This document shows, piece by piece, positions 8,753 through 17,839 of a stretch of DNA of 64,000 nucleotides. A program made the position numbers and the translations under genes. How positions within the stretch are numbered: position 1 is the first letter of the stretch; the number at the start of each line of letters is the position of its first letter. The stretch is from Prescottella subtropica (GTDB lineage: Bacteria > Actinomycetota > Actinomycetes > Mycobacteriales > Mycobacteriaceae): assembly GCF_005434945.1 (NCBI RefSeq), contig NZ_SKCH01000012.1, forward strand, positions 1 to 64,000, written 5' to 3'. Below the pieces are notes generated by a model that was given only the letters and a program-made list of their open reading frames with translations, made no database searches and was not told where the DNA came from.

Positions 8753-8796
8753 CTGTGCGCCTTTTTGGTAGCTGCAGCTACCAAAAAGGCGCACAG
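8753..8796. repeat. 44-base perfect palindrome, family A, copy 2
   Basis: The sequence is identical over 44 bases to the palindrome before the monooxygenase gene. It begins immediately after that gene's TAG stop and ends 4 bases before the stop of the convergent efpA-type gene. It is well placed to terminate transcription from both sides. Confidence 0.75.
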
Positions 8797-8800
8797 GCGG

Positions 8801-10279
8801 CTACGCCGCCTGCGCCGCCTTCTCCGCTTCCTGCGCCTGCGCGACCTGTGCGGGCGTGAACCGCACGAACACGGCGGCGACGGCGGCCAGGGCGGCGAGG
8901 ATCGCGCAGCCGAGCAGCGCGAACGTGTAGCCCTCGCTGAGCGCGGACAACTGTTCGGGGGTCATGGTCGCGGCCACCCCGGACGTGCCGCCGAGTGACA
9001 GGGTCTTGGAGGTGGCCATCGCACCGACGATCGCGAGTCCGACGGGCCCGAACAGTACCTGGGCGACCTGGGCGATCGCGGTGAGCGGGCCGATCTCCTG
9101 CGGGCCGACCCCGGCGATGGCGCACAGCGGCAGCGGCACGACCGCGAGACCGACACCGAAGCCGACCCCGACGACGAGTACGAACAGGTTGCCCATGTAG
9201 GTGGCGGACATGTCGAGGGTCGACCCGTACAGCAGGCCGATCGCGGTGAGGACGGTGCCGGCGACGACGAGCCAGCGGGCCTGCACCTTGACGGCCAGCT
9301 TGGAGGCGACGAACGCGGCCGCGCCGAGCCCGAACGCGAACGGCACGAACGCCAGACCGGCGTGCAGCGGCGTGTAGCCGAGAACGTCCTGCACGAACAG
9401 GGCGACGAACGGGGCGAGGGAGAACATCACCATGCCGACGAGGGCGAGGGAGACGAACGTGGCGACCCGGCTGCGGTTCCGGAACAGCGAGAACGGCAGC
9501 AACGGGTTCTCGGCGCGCCGTTCGACCGTCAGGAACGCGACGAGCAACGCGAGACCACCGATGAGTCCGGCGAGGACGAGCGGGCTGGTCCAGCCCATCT
9601 CGGGGCCCTCGGTGAACCCGAACACCACCGCGGTGCAGCCGAGAGTCGCCAGGATCGCGCCGGGCACGTCGAGGGTGAGCCGTTCGCTGCCGGTCTCGGT
9701 GAGCGCCCGGAACGCGAGCACCAGGATGACGAGCCCGATGGGCACGTTGATGAGGAAGATCCACCGCCACGACACCTCGGTGAGGGCGCCGCCGATGATG
9801 AGACCGGTCACCGATCCGACACCGGTCATGGCCGCGAAGATCGCGATGGCCTGGTTGCGGACCGGGCCGGGTGCGAACGTCGTCGCGACCAGCGCGAGTG
9901 CGGTGGGTGACGCGATCGCCGCACCGACACCCTGCAGGGCACGGGCCGCCACGAGGGTGCCCTCGTTCACGGCGAGCCCGCACAGCAGCGACGCGATCGT
10001 GAACAGGGCGACACCGCCGATGAACACCCGTTTGCGGCCGAACGCGTCACCGAGTCGGCCGCCGAGCAGCATGAGGCCACCGAACGTGAGCGCGTACGAC
10101 GTGATCACCCAGTTGCGGCCCGCGTCGCTCAGCCCGAGATCCTCCTGGATCTTGGCGAGCGCGAGGGACGCGACGGTGCCGTCGAGCACCATCATCAGCT
10201 GCATACCGCTCAGGACGACGATCGCGAGACCGAACGCCCGGGTGGTCACGGGGTACTTCACGACGGTGGAGTCAGACAC
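8801..10279 (-). CDS. efpA: EfpA-type multidrug efflux MFS transporter (DHA2, 14 TM)
   Basis: This 492-residue inner-membrane proton antiporter shows the DHA2 signature around LDGTVA (Asp33). The segment WVITSYALTFGGLMLLGG, motif A GRLGDAFGRKR and PTALALVATTF closely resemble M. tuberculosis EfpA, and the hydrophobic pattern fits 14 helices. The EfpA identity is supported by neighbours: M. tuberculosis has proS-efpA-cysG-cobB in this order. The GTG start lies 11 bases after the cobA stop, making it the last gene of the cobalamin operon, and it is therefore probably downstream of the cobalamin riboswitch. The substrate is unknown. Confidence 0.88.
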   Translation of the reverse strand: MSDSTVVKYPVTTRAFGLAIVVLSGMQLMMVLDGTVASLALAKIQEDLGLSDAGRNWVITSYALTFGGLMLLGGRLGDAFGRKRVFIGGVALFTIASLLCGLAVNEGTLVAARALQGVGAAIASPTALALVATTFAPGPVRNQAIAIFAAMTGVGSVTGLIIGGALTEVSWRWIFLINVPIGLVILVLAFRALTETGSERLTLDVPGAILATLGCTAVVFGFTEGPEMGWTSPLVLAGLIGGLALLVAFLTVERRAENPLLPFSLFRNRSRVATFVSLALVGMVMFSLAPFVALFVQDVLGYTPLHAGLAFVPFAFGLGAAAFVASKLAVKVQARWLVVAGTVLTAIGLLYGSTLDMSATYMGNLFVLVVGVGFGVGLAVVPLPLCAIAGVGPQEIGPLTAIAQVAQVLFGPVGLAIVGAMATSKTLSLGGTSGVAATMTPEQLSALSEGYTFALLGCAILAALAAVAAVFVRFTPAQVAQAQEAEKAAQAA

Positions 10280-10290
10280 GAGAGTCCACG

Positions 10291-11535
10291 TTACCGACCG
10301 TCTCCGGCAAACAGGGCGTCGACGGAGAACCCGGCCGTCGGACCGACGACGATGATCGCGGGCGGACGGATCTCCTCCTCCCGCAGGCGGGCGGCGACGG
10401 TCGACAGGTCGGCGCGCAGCACCCGCTGGGTGCGCAGCGTGCCCTCCTGGATGACGGTGACCGGGGTGTCGGCGGGCCGGCCGCCGTCGAGGAGTGCGGT
10501 GGCGATCTGCTCGATCCGCTCGACCCCCATCAGCACCACGATCGTGCCGCGCAGCCGGGCGAGCGCCGACCAGTCGGTGAGCGACGACGGATGCCCGGGG
10601 GCGACGTGCCCGGAGACGACGACGAACTCGTGGGTGACGCCGCGGTGGGTGACGGGGACCCCGGCCGCGGACGGCACCGAGATCGCGCTCGTGATGCCGG
10701 GGACGACGGTGACCGGGACACCGGCCGCCGCGCACGCCTCGAGTTCCTCGAAGCCGCGGCCGAACACGTACGGGTCGCCGCCCTTGAGCCGGACGACGAA
10801 CTTGCCGGCCTGCGCGTGATCGACGAGGGCGGCGTTGATCGCCTCCTGCGCCATCGCGCGGCCGTACGGGATCTTGGCGGCGTCGATCACCTCGACGTGC
10901 GGGCCGAGTTCGGCGAGCAGTTCCGGCGGCGCCAGCCGGTCGACGACGACGACGTCGGCGCGGGCGAGCAGGCGTCGGCCGCGGACGGTGATGAGGTCGG
11001 GGTCGCCGGGTCCGCCGCCGACGAGGGCGACACCGGCGGCCGGCCGCTCGCCGGTGTCGGTGACGGTGCCGGCCTGCAGGGCTTCGATCAGTGCGGTGCG
11101 GACGGCCGCGGACCGGCGGTGCGCGCCGCGCGCGAGGACCCCGATGTCGAGGCCGTCGAACGTGCCGGTGGCGGGGGTGACGGCGCTGCCGTCGCGGGCG
11201 CTGTCGGCGCGGACGCAGAACACGCGCCGCCGGTCGGCCTCGGCGACGACGGCCGCGTTGGTGGCGGGTTCGTCGGTGCACGCGATCGCGTACCAGGCGC
11301 CGTCGAGGTCGCCGTCGAGGTAGTCGCGCAGGTCGGCGGTGATCTGTCCGGCCGTCACCATCCCCTCGATCGCGGGGGTGATCTCGCGGCTGACGACGTG
11401 CACGGCGGCACCGGACGCGACCAGCAGCCCGAGTCGGCGCTGCGCGACGGTGCCACCGCCGACGACCACGACACGACGGTTCGTCAGGTCGAGCCCGACC
11501 AGGTAGCTGGACTCGGCACCGGCGGAAGCAGACAC
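10291..11535 (-). CDS. cobA: Uroporphyrinogen-III C-methyltransferase fused to precorrin-2 dehydrogenase domain
   Basis: The enzyme makes precorrin-2 for cobalamin and siroheme. Residues 11-150 form a Met8p/CysG-N type NAD-binding domain (RRVVVVGGGTVAQRRLG) for oxidation of precorrin-2 to sirohydrochlorin. Residues 168-410 are a SUMT domain with GGGPGDPDLITVRG, RLKGGDPYVFGRG and GITSAISVPS. At 414 residues it matches the M. tuberculosis CysG-like protein. The start chosen is a GTG with an excellent GGGGAGA ribosome binding site. The frame continues upstream without a stop through a CobE/CbiG domain, so a longer fused protein is also possible. Confidence 0.9.
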   Translation of the reverse strand: MSASAGAESSYLVGLDLTNRRVVVVGGGTVAQRRLGLLVASGAAVHVVSREITPAIEGMVTAGQITADLRDYLDGDLDGAWYAIACTDEPATNAAVVAEADRRRVFCVRADSARDGSAVTPATGTFDGLDIGVLARGAHRRSAAVRTALIEALQAGTVTDTGERPAAGVALVGGGPGDPDLITVRGRRLLARADVVVVDRLAPPELLAELGPHVEVIDAAKIPYGRAMAQEAINAALVDHAQAGKFVVRLKGGDPYVFGRGFEELEACAAAGVPVTVVPGITSAISVPSAAGVPVTHRGVTHEFVVVSGHVAPGHPSSLTDWSALARLRGTIVVLMGVERIEQIATALLDGGRPADTPVTVIQEGTLRTQRVLRADLSTVAARLREEEIRPPAIIVVGPTAGFSVDALFAGDGR

Positions 11536-11943
11536 TCTCGTCTCCCCGTTCTTCTCGTTCGATCGGACCACCCGACGGGCAGGCCCTGAAACTCTACTGA
11601 CCGCGACGGTCACACCGTTCGTCACCCGTTTGGTGACGGTCAGCGGGCCGCCGCCCGAGGCGAGGAGCGCGGCGGCCTCGGCGACGCTGGGGGTGCCGAC
11701 GGCAGCCGCGGCGTGCGGCGACGGGTGCGGGACGACGACGGCGGCCAGGTGTTCGGCCGGGTAGCCGACCAGCACGGCGCCGAGTTCCGTGGCCGCGTCG
11801 ACGAACGCCGGGAGCACCGTCTTGCGGTCCAGCGTGGCCAGCACCGCGGGGACCGTGTCGCCGCACACCGCGCGGACGGCGGCGACGAGGTCGGCAGCGG
11901 TCGCGGCGGAACCCGCCCCGACGCCGACGCACGTCTCAGGCAC
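11536..11943 (-). CDS. CobE/CbiG C-terminal-type domain, in frame with and continuous into cobA
   Basis: Starting at a GTG that overlaps the cobB stop, this stretch encodes about 136 residues. The features are CVGVGAGS at the N-terminus, LDRKTVLPAFVDAA, GTPSVAEAAALLASGGG and VTVAVSRVSG, typical of the CobE/CbiG C-terminal domain of cobalamin synthesis (precorrin-5A / cobalt-precorrin-5A hydrolase family). No stop codon separates it from the CobA frame. A linker (PARRVVRSNEKNGETR) leads straight into the CobA start. Either a single tri-domain protein is made, or cobA also initiates internally at its strong ribosome binding site. The listed end is that internal start, not a stop codon. Confidence 0.7.
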
Positions 11944-13318
11944 GGGCGGCCTCGACGAAACGCCGGACCGCGCCGGGATTCCCGGCCGGGTGGGTGTGCA
12001 GGTACGACGCGTGCACCGCGCCGGCCGGTCCGCCGACGAACCCTTCGCGGGCGGCGCCGGCATCCCACGCCCGCCAGCCCCATGCCGGACCGAACCCGGC
12101 CGTGACGTCGGAATCGAGTGCGGTGCGGTGGAATTCGTGTCCGGCGACGCGGGTACCGGCGTCGAACAGGACCGAATCGGTGACGGCGACGGCCTCCCGG
12201 TAGCCGAGGGTGAGCCGCGACCCGAAACGGGCGTCGACGTCGAGGACCCCGGCCATCGGATGTCCGTCGAGGCTGCGGGTCAGGTACAGCAGGCCCGCGC
12301 ATTCCGCGTGGATCGGGACACCGTCGGCGGCGAGGTCCCGCACCTGCTTGTGCAGCGCGGTGTTCGCCGACAGCGCCACCGCATGCTCCTCGGGGAACCC
12401 CCCGGGCAACACCAGCCCTGCTGTGCCGGACGGGAGTTCGTCGTGCAGGGGGTCGAACGTGACGACGTCGGCGCCGGCGGCCTCGAGCAGTTCCCGATGT
12501 TCGGTGTACCCGAACGTGAACGCCACCCCACCGGCGAGCGCGATCACCGGACGCCGCCCGGCGGCGACGCGGCCGACCTCGGCGGCCGGATCCCACGTGG
12601 GAGCCTGCACCGACGAGCGGGCGAGGGAACGGATCGCGTCCAGATCCAGGTGGGCGGCGGCCAGCTGCGTCATCGCGGCGACGGCGTCGACGGCGGCGCG
12701 GCCGTGTTCGACGGCGGGCACCAGGCCCAGATGCCGGGACGGCACCTCGAGTTCCGTCATCCGCGGCACCGAGCCGAGGACCGGCAACCCCACCCTCTCG
12801 CACGCCTGCCGCAGCACCGCCTCGTGCCGGGCGCTGCCGACCCGGTTGAGGATCACCCCGCCGATCCGCACCGCCGGGTCGTACGTCGAGAACCCGTGCA
12901 GCACAGCGGCGAGGGACTGACTGTGGCCGCGGGCGTCGATCACCAGCGCCACCGGGGCGCCGAGCATCGCCGCGACCGACGCGGTCGACCCCTCCGCCGA
13001 CGGGGCCGTCGACGCCGGATCGATCTTGCCGTCGAACAGGCCCATGACGCCCTCGACGACGGCGATGTCGGCGTCATCGCTGCCGTGGCGATACAGCGGA
13101 CCGATCCGCTCGGCGCCGACGAGGACGGTGTCGAGGTTGCGGCCGGGGCGGCCGGCGGCGAGCCCGTGGTAGCCGGGGTCGATGTAATCGGGGCCGACCT
13201 TGAACGGCGCCACCGCATCCCCGGCCGCCCGCAACGCCCCGACGAGTCCGGTGGCGATCGTCGTCTTGCCGCTACCCGACGCGGGGGCCGCGATCACGAC
13301 GGCGGGGGTACTCACCAC
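11936..13318 (-). CDS. cobB: Cobyrinate / hydrogenobyrinate a,c-diamide synthase
   Basis: The 460-residue ATP-dependent amidotransferase amidates carboxylates a and c of the corrin ring. Residues 11-20 (APASGSGKTT) form the P-loop, and FKVGPDYIDPGYH and VEGVMGLFDG are CobB/CbiA signatures. The C-terminal class I glutaminase domain has LPGGFPEEHA and a nucleophile Cys in HAECAGLLYL. The gene overlaps cobO upstream by 7 bases and the CobE-like frame downstream by 8 bases, indicating a tightly coupled operon. Start is GTG-GTG; the first is used. Confidence 0.95.
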   Translation of the reverse strand: MVSTPAVVIAAPASGSGKTTIATGLVGALRAAGDAVAPFKVGPDYIDPGYHGLAAGRPGRNLDTVLVGAERIGPLYRHGSDDADIAVVEGVMGLFDGKIDPASTAPSAEGSTASVAAMLGAPVALVIDARGHSQSLAAVLHGFSTYDPAVRIGGVILNRVGSARHEAVLRQACERVGLPVLGSVPRMTELEVPSRHLGLVPAVEHGRAAVDAVAAMTQLAAAHLDLDAIRSLARSSVQAPTWDPAAEVGRVAAGRRPVIALAGGVAFTFGYTEHRELLEAAGADVVTFDPLHDELPSGTAGLVLPGGFPEEHAVALSANTALHKQVRDLAADGVPIHAECAGLLYLTRSLDGHPMAGVLDVDARFGSRLTLGYREAVAVTDSVLFDAGTRVAGHEFHRTALDSDVTAGFGPAWGWRAWDAGAAREGFVGGPAGAVHASYLHTHPAGNPGAVRRFVEAARA

Positions 13319-13926
13319 TCGATACCGCGCTGGCCCTTGCGGCCCGCGTCCATCGGATGCTTGATCTTCGTCATCTCGGTGACCAGGTCGGCGGCGTCGA
13401 TCAGGGCCTGCGGGGCGTCGCGGCCGGTGATGACGACGTGCTGGTTGCCGGGGCGGTCACGGAGAACCTCGACGACCTCGTCGGTGTCCACCCAGCCCCA
13501 CTTGAGCGGGTACGTGAACTCGTCGAGCACGTAGAAGCGGTGGGTTTCCGCCGCGAGCCGGCGGGTGATCTCCCGCCACCCTTCGAGCGCGGCCGCGGCA
13601 TGATCCTCCTCGGTGCCCGCCTTGCGGGTCCAGGACCAGCCCTCCCCCATCTTGTGCCAGCTGACGGCGCCGCCGACACCGCTGGTCTCGTGCAGTTCGC
13701 CGAGCGTCCGGAACGTGGCCTCCTCACCGACCTTCCACTTGGCGCTCTTGACGAACTGGAAGACACCGATGTCGAAGCCCTGGTTCCAGGCGCGCAGCGC
13801 CATCCCGAACGCGGCCGTCGACTTGCCCTTGCCGGGGCCGGTGTGGACGGCCAGGACCGGCTGGTTGCGGCGCTGCCGGGTGGTCAGTCCGTCGGCGGGC
13901 ACGTTTTCGGGGACACCCTGAGGCAT
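13312..13926 (-). CDS. cobO: Cob(I)yrinic acid a,c-diamide adenosyltransferase
   Basis: The 204-residue enzyme transfers adenosyl from ATP to the cobalt of the corrinoid. It has the CobA/CobO/BtuR P-loop TGPGKGKST (residues 29-37), the FQFVKSAKWKVGEE block, and YVLDEFTYPLKWGW containing the Walker B-like acidic residues. HVVITGRDAP follows. The ATG is well placed 28 bases after the chelatase gene stop. Operon position between the chelatase and cobB matches M. tuberculosis Rv2849c. Confidence 0.95.
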   Translation of the reverse strand: MPQGVPENVPADGLTTRQRRNQPVLAVHTGPGKGKSTAAFGMALRAWNQGFDIGVFQFVKSAKWKVGEEATFRTLGELHETSGVGGAVSWHKMGEGWSWTRKAGTEEDHAAAALEGWREITRRLAAETHRFYVLDEFTYPLKWGWVDTDEVVEVLRDRPGNQHVVITGRDAPQALIDAADLVTEMTKIKHPMDAGRKGQRGIEW

Positions 13927-13954
13927 GTCGAATCCTTGTCTCGTACTGGAAGTT

Positions 13955-15883
13955 TCAGGCGGCGGCGCGGACGACGGAGGCCACCTGCTGCGCGGACAGT
14001 TCCGCCAGCCGGACGCAGCCGCCGCGCAGGTCGTGCGCCAGTTCGGCGGCCAGGCCGAGCCGGATCATGCCGGTCTCGCAGTCCACGACGATCGACGCCG
14101 CACCGGTGCCGGCGAGCATCGCGGCGGCACGCTTCGCCCGCGGGACGGCGTCGGCGCCGCCGGTGGCGCGGCCATCGGTGAGCGAGACGACCAGCGGCCG
14201 GCGCTTGGGGTCGCGGATCCGCTCCCGCAGCACCACTTCCCGGGCCCGCAGGAAACCCTCGGCGAGCGGGGTCTTCCCGCCGGTCTTCATCGACCGCAGC
14301 CGCCGCACCGCGACATCCACCGACGACGTCGGCGGCAGCACCACCTCGGCGGTGGTGCCGCGCACGGTGATCACAGCGACCTTGTCGCGGCGCTGGTAGG
14401 CGTCGCGCAGCAGCGACACGACGGCGCCGGTGACGGCGGTGAGCCGGTCGCGGGCGGCCATCGAGCCGGACGCGTCGACGACGAACAGCACCAGGTTGCC
14501 CTCGCGGCCCTCCCGGATCGCCCCGCGAATGTCGGTGGCCGCCAACCGCATCGGGCCAGTGGTCCGGCCGCGATCCCGCTGGTGTTCGGCGGCCGCGAAC
14601 AGGGTGCTCACCAGGTGCAGGCCGGTGCCGGGTTCGGTGGTGGCGCGGACGGTGCGGCCCCGCGTCGACCGGGAACGGGACCGGCGTCCGGGGGCGCCGT
14701 CGCCGACGCCGGGAATCTCGAGCAGCCGGGCGGTGAACTGCGGGCCGGGGGCACCGGCGGGCCGTTCGGGGGCCCGACCGGGACCGGACTGCGGTGAATC
14801 CTGGTCGCTGTCACCGCTGTTCGCATCGGGGGCGGGGGTGTCGTCCGGGGCGTCGTCCGGGGCGCCGCCACCCGGACCGTCGGGGTCGGGGTCCGGTTCC
14901 GGATCGTCGTCGGTGTGGGCGCGGGCGTCCTCGTCGGCCTTGTCCATCGCGTCGTCGAGTTGCTGCGGATCGAGTCCGGGCTCGTCGAACGGGTCGCGGC
15001 GACGACGGTGCGGCAGCGTCAGTTCCGCGGCGATCCGCACGTCCTCCTCGGTGACGGCGTCGGCGCCGCGCCACGCGGCGTGCGCGGTGGCGGTGCGGGC
15101 CAGGACCAGGTCGGCGCGCATGCCCTCGACGTCGAACGACGCGCACACCGATGCGATGCGGCGCAGTTCGGTGTCCGGCAGCACGACGGCGTCGACGACG
15201 GCGCGGGCCTCGGCGATGCGGCGGGCCAGGTCGGCGTCCGCGTCGGCGTAGCGGGCGGCGAACGCGTCCGGGTCACGTTCGTAGTCGAGGCGGCGGCGCA
15301 CCACCTCCATCCGCACGTCCACGTCGCGGGACGCGGCGACGTCGACGGCCAGACCGAACCGGTCGAGCAGCTGCGGCCGCAGCTCCCCCTCCTCGGGGTT
15401 CATGGTGCCGACGAGCACGAACTTCGCCGGATGCGAATGGGAGACGCCGTCGCGTTCGACGTGGACGCGACCCATCGCGGCGGCGTCGAGCAGCACGTCC
15501 ACCAGGTGGTCGTGCAGCAGGTTGACCTCGTCGACGTACAGCACACCCTGGTGGGCGTCGGCGAGCAGGCCGGGCGCGAAGGCGCGTTCGCCGTCGCGCA
15601 GCACCTTCTCGAGGTCGATGGAGCCGACGACCCGGTCCTCGGTGGCGCCGACGGGAAGTTCGACGAGGCGGGCGCGGCGGCCGGTCTCGATCTCGGGCAG
15701 CAGTGCGGTGAGTGCACGCACCACGGTGGACTTGGCGGTGCCCTTCTCGCCGCGCACCAGGACACCCCCGATACCGGGGTGGACGGCGCACAGGGTCAGC
15801 GCGAGGCGCAGCCGATCCTGGCCGACGACGGCACTGAACGGGAACCCTGCAGGTTCGGAGCTGGACTGTCGACGGTCACGCAA
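13955..15883 (-). CDS. Mg/Co-chelatase-type AAA+ ATPase fused to a VWA domain (ChlI-ChlD-like)
   Basis: The 642-residue protein combines an N-terminal AAA+ module and a C-terminal von Willebrand A domain. The AAA+ part has Walker [10 protein letters not shown] (residues 45-53), [10 protein letters not shown] and the [20 protein letters not shown] sensor region. A Pro/Asp-rich linker (~300-370) follows, then a VWA domain with a MIDAS motif DASGSMA and a distal TDGRATGG. This is the ChlI+ChlD fusion seen in actinobacteria (M. tuberculosis Rv2850c). As the first gene behind a cobalamin riboswitch it probably powers cobalt insertion together with a CobN subunit encoded elsewhere. Which metal it serves is an inference. 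The start is a TTG about 10 bases after GAAGGGA. Confidence 0.88.
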   Translation of the reverse strand: MRDRRQSSSEPAGFPFSAVVGQDRLRLALTLCAVHPGIGGVLVRGEKGTAKSTVVRALTALLPEIETGRRARLVELPVGATEDRVVGSIDLEKVLRDGERAFAPGLLADAHQGVLYVDEVNLLHDHLVDVLLDAAAMGRVHVERDGVSHSHPAKFVLVGTMNPEEGELRPQLLDRFGLAVDVAASRDVDVRMEVVRRRLDYERDPDAFAARYADADADLARRIAEARAVVDAVVLPDTELRRIASVCASFDVEGMRADLVLARTATAHAAWRGADAVTEEDVRIAAELTLPHRRRRDPFDEPGLDPQQLDDAMDKADEDARAHTDDDPEPDPDPDGPGGGAPDDAPDDTPAPDANSGDSDQDSPQSGPGRAPERPAGAPGPQFTARLLEIPGVGDGAPGRRSRSRSTRGRTVRATTEPGTGLHLVSTLFAAAEHQRDRGRTTGPMRLAATDIRGAIREGREGNLVLFVVDASGSMAARDRLTAVTGAVVSLLRDAYQRRDKVAVITVRGTTAEVVLPPTSSVDVAVRRLRSMKTGGKTPLAEGFLRAREVVLRERIRDPKRRPLVVSLTDGRATGGADAVPRAKRAAAMLAGTGAASIVVDCETGMIRLGLAAELAHDLRGGCVRLAELSAQQVASVVRAAA

Positions 15884-15933
15884 CGATCGAATCCCTTCAC
15901 GTCTCGGTTTCCGCGCCGAGAGCTCGGTGGTGT

Positions 15934-16032
15934 GAAACGCTGCGGCATTCTGGCTCGGGACCGCTCGGATCGAGCGCCCTCACAGTGGCGGGACCGCGCC
16001 TGATTCGCACAGGACTTCCCCGCAGACGTTTC
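15934..16032 (-). ncRNA. Cobalamin riboswitch in the leader of the cobalamin operon
   Basis: Read on the minus strand, this leader contains the conserved core GGGAAGTCCTGTGCGAATC, then GGTCCCGCCACTGTGA, and a B12 box-like GCCAGAATGCC in the correct order. A closing stem pairs GAAACG...CTGCGG at the 5' end with CCGCAGCGTTTC at the 3' end. The aptamer ends about 50 bases upstream of the chelatase TTG. Family knowledge: cobalamin binding represses expression, here of the chelatase, cobO, cobB, cobE-like/cobA and probably efpA. Confidence 0.9.
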
Positions 16033-16049
16033 GGTACTGCCGGACAGAA

Positions 16050-16089
16050 CACTACCGCGGCCCGGAGCACGCTCCGGGCCGCGGTAGTG
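16050..16089 (-). terminator. Terminator hairpin after mqo
   Basis: A perfect 19-base stem (ACTACCGCGGCCCGGAGC and its complement plus one pair) has a 2-base loop. It lies 20 bases past the mqo stop and upstream of the riboswitch, isolating the cobalamin operon from mqo read-through. Confidence 0.8.
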
Positions 16090-16109
16090 GTTCGTGGATC
16101 GGATCCAGC

Positions 16110-17645
16110 CTAGACCGACGCGGACGCCGCGACGGGGGCCGCGTGGGCCGGGGCGGACGCCGGGGCGCCGCCCAGCTGCAGCGACCGGGTGCTCCAGTCC
16201 CACACCTGCTGGAACAGGGCCGGGTTGTCGGCGAGCTTGACGCCCAGCGACGGCACCATCTGCTGCAGCTTCGGGGTCCACGCCTCGAACTCGCGCGGGA
16301 AGCAGCGCTTCAGGACGTCGAGCATCGCGGGAACCGCGGTGGACGCGCCCGGGGACGCGCCGAGCAGGCCGGCGATGCTGCCGTCCTCGGCGTTGACGAC
16401 GGCGGTGCCGAACTCGAGGACGCCGCCGTTGCCCTTCTTGCGGATGACCTGGACGCGCTGGCCGGCGGTGATGAGCTCCCAGTCGCCGCCGGTGGCGCGC
16501 GGGACGAACTCGCGCAGGGTGCGGATGCGGTCGGACGGCGACTGCATCAGCTCACCGATGAGGTACTTGGTGAGACCGAGTTCGGTGACGCCGACACCGA
16601 GCATCGACATGAGGTTGTTGGGCTTGACCGACCCGGGCAGGTCGGTGACCTTGCCGTTCTTGAGGAACTTCGGCGACCAGCCGGCGTACGGACCGAACAG
16701 CAGGCCGCGACGGCCGTTGATGACGCGGGTGTCGAGGTGCGGCACCGACATCGGCGGGGCACCGACCGCGGCCTTGCCGTACGCCTTGGCGCGGTGCTGG
16801 GCGATGATCTCGGGGTTGGTGCAGCGCAGGAACTGGCCGCTGACCGGGAAGCCGCCGAAGCCCTTGGCTTCCTTGATACCGGCCTTCTGCAGCAGGTGCA
16901 GTGCACCGCCGCCGGCGCCGATGAACACGAACTTGGCCTGCACGGTCTTGGTGACACCGGTGCGCAGGTTCTCGGTCTTGACGATCCAGCTGCCATCGGA
17001 CTGCTTGGTGAGGTTCCGGACCTCGTGACCGAAGTACACCTGGCCGCCGGACGCACCGACGTAACCCAGGAGCTGCTTGGTGAGGGCGCCGAAGTCGACG
17101 TCGGTGCCGGACTCGGTCCAGTTGAGGGCGACCGGGTCGGTGAAGTCGCGGCCCTGGGCCATGAGCGGCAGCCGGTCGGCGAGGAAGTCCTCCGACTCGG
17201 AGTACTCCATGCCCGGGAACAGGGTGTGGCCGGCGAGGGCGTCGTAGCGGGCGCGCAGGTACTTCACGTTGTCGGCGCCGTGCACGAAGCTCACGTGCGG
17301 GATCGGGTTGATGAACTCGCCCGGCTCGGTGAGGATCCCGTTGTCCACGGCGTACGACCAGAACTGGCGCGACACCTGGAACTGCTCGTTGACGTTGACG
17401 GCCTTGGTGATGTCGACGCCCGAACCGCTCGCCGGGGTGTAGTTGAGCTCACACAGCGCCGAGTGGCCGGTGCCCGCGTTGTTCCACGGGTCGCTGCTCT
17501 CGGCTGCGGCGGCATCGAGGCGTTCGAAGGTGGTGATCGACCAGTCGGGCTGCAGCTGACGCAGGATCGCGCCGAGCGTTGCGCTCATGATGCCCGCACC
17601 CACGAGCACTACATCGGTCTTCGCCACTACATTCTGGTCTGACAC
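16110..17645 (-). CDS. mqo: Malate:quinone oxidoreductase
   Basis: This FAD-dependent, membrane-associated enzyme oxidises malate to oxaloacetate and passes electrons to quinone. It has the dinucleotide fold [14 protein letters not shown] near residue 16, [24 protein letters not shown] and ALCELNYTP, which are diagnostic of Mqo. [19 protein letters not shown] and the C-terminal [15 protein letters not shown] add support. The GTG start gives 511 residues, close to the family norm; the frame is open 23 codons further upstream. The C-terminus ends in an Ala/Pro-rich tail. It is a single gene with its own terminator and a 194-base divergent promoter region. Confidence 0.96.
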   Translation of the reverse strand: MSDQNVVAKTDVVLVGAGIMSATLGAILRQLQPDWSITTFERLDAAAAESSDPWNNAGTGHSALCELNYTPASGSGVDITKAVNVNEQFQVSRQFWSYAVDNGILTEPGEFINPIPHVSFVHGADNVKYLRARYDALAGHTLFPGMEYSESEDFLADRLPLMAQGRDFTDPVALNWTESGTDVDFGALTKQLLGYVGASGGQVYFGHEVRNLTKQSDGSWIVKTENLRTGVTKTVQAKFVFIGAGGGALHLLQKAGIKEAKGFGGFPVSGQFLRCTNPEIIAQHRAKAYGKAAVGAPPMSVPHLDTRVINGRRGLLFGPYAGWSPKFLKNGKVTDLPGSVKPNNLMSMLGVGVTELGLTKYLIGELMQSPSDRIRTLREFVPRATGGDWELITAGQRVQVIRKKGNGGVLEFGTAVVNAEDGSIAGLLGASPGASTAVPAMLDVLKRCFPREFEAWTPKLQQMVPSLGVKLADNPALFQQVWDWSTRSLQLGGAPASAPAHAAPVAASASV

Positions 17646-17839
17646 TGGAGAATCGACTTCCTTGTCTGTTCGCACGACCTGTTCACACGGTCTGTTCACA
17701 CACGACCTTCGCACGCATCACGCGCTCGGGCGCTTCACGTGCACAGACCGCATTTCGCGCGCCTGTGGCGCTTAGGTTACCTGTGCGTCACCTTCACCAA
17801 TTGTGCCCCTCGCAAACGACTTCGTTCGCCCAATAGAGT

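Noticed and set aside
7456-8796. The paired palindromes as terminal inverted repeats of an insertion sequence
   Set aside because: The enclosed gene is a flavoprotein monooxygenase with no transposase, each element is a complete palindrome by itself, and no target-site duplication was seen.
8801-11281. A single frame joining the efpA-type transporter with upstream sequence
   Set aside because: The N-terminal part is antisense-like Arg-rich noise over cobA; the real start is the GTG at 10279 just after the cobA stop.
17772-17790. TTAGGTTACC in the mqo promoter region as a possible iron box
   Set aside because: Only the first half matches the DtxR/IdeR consensus; the second half does not.
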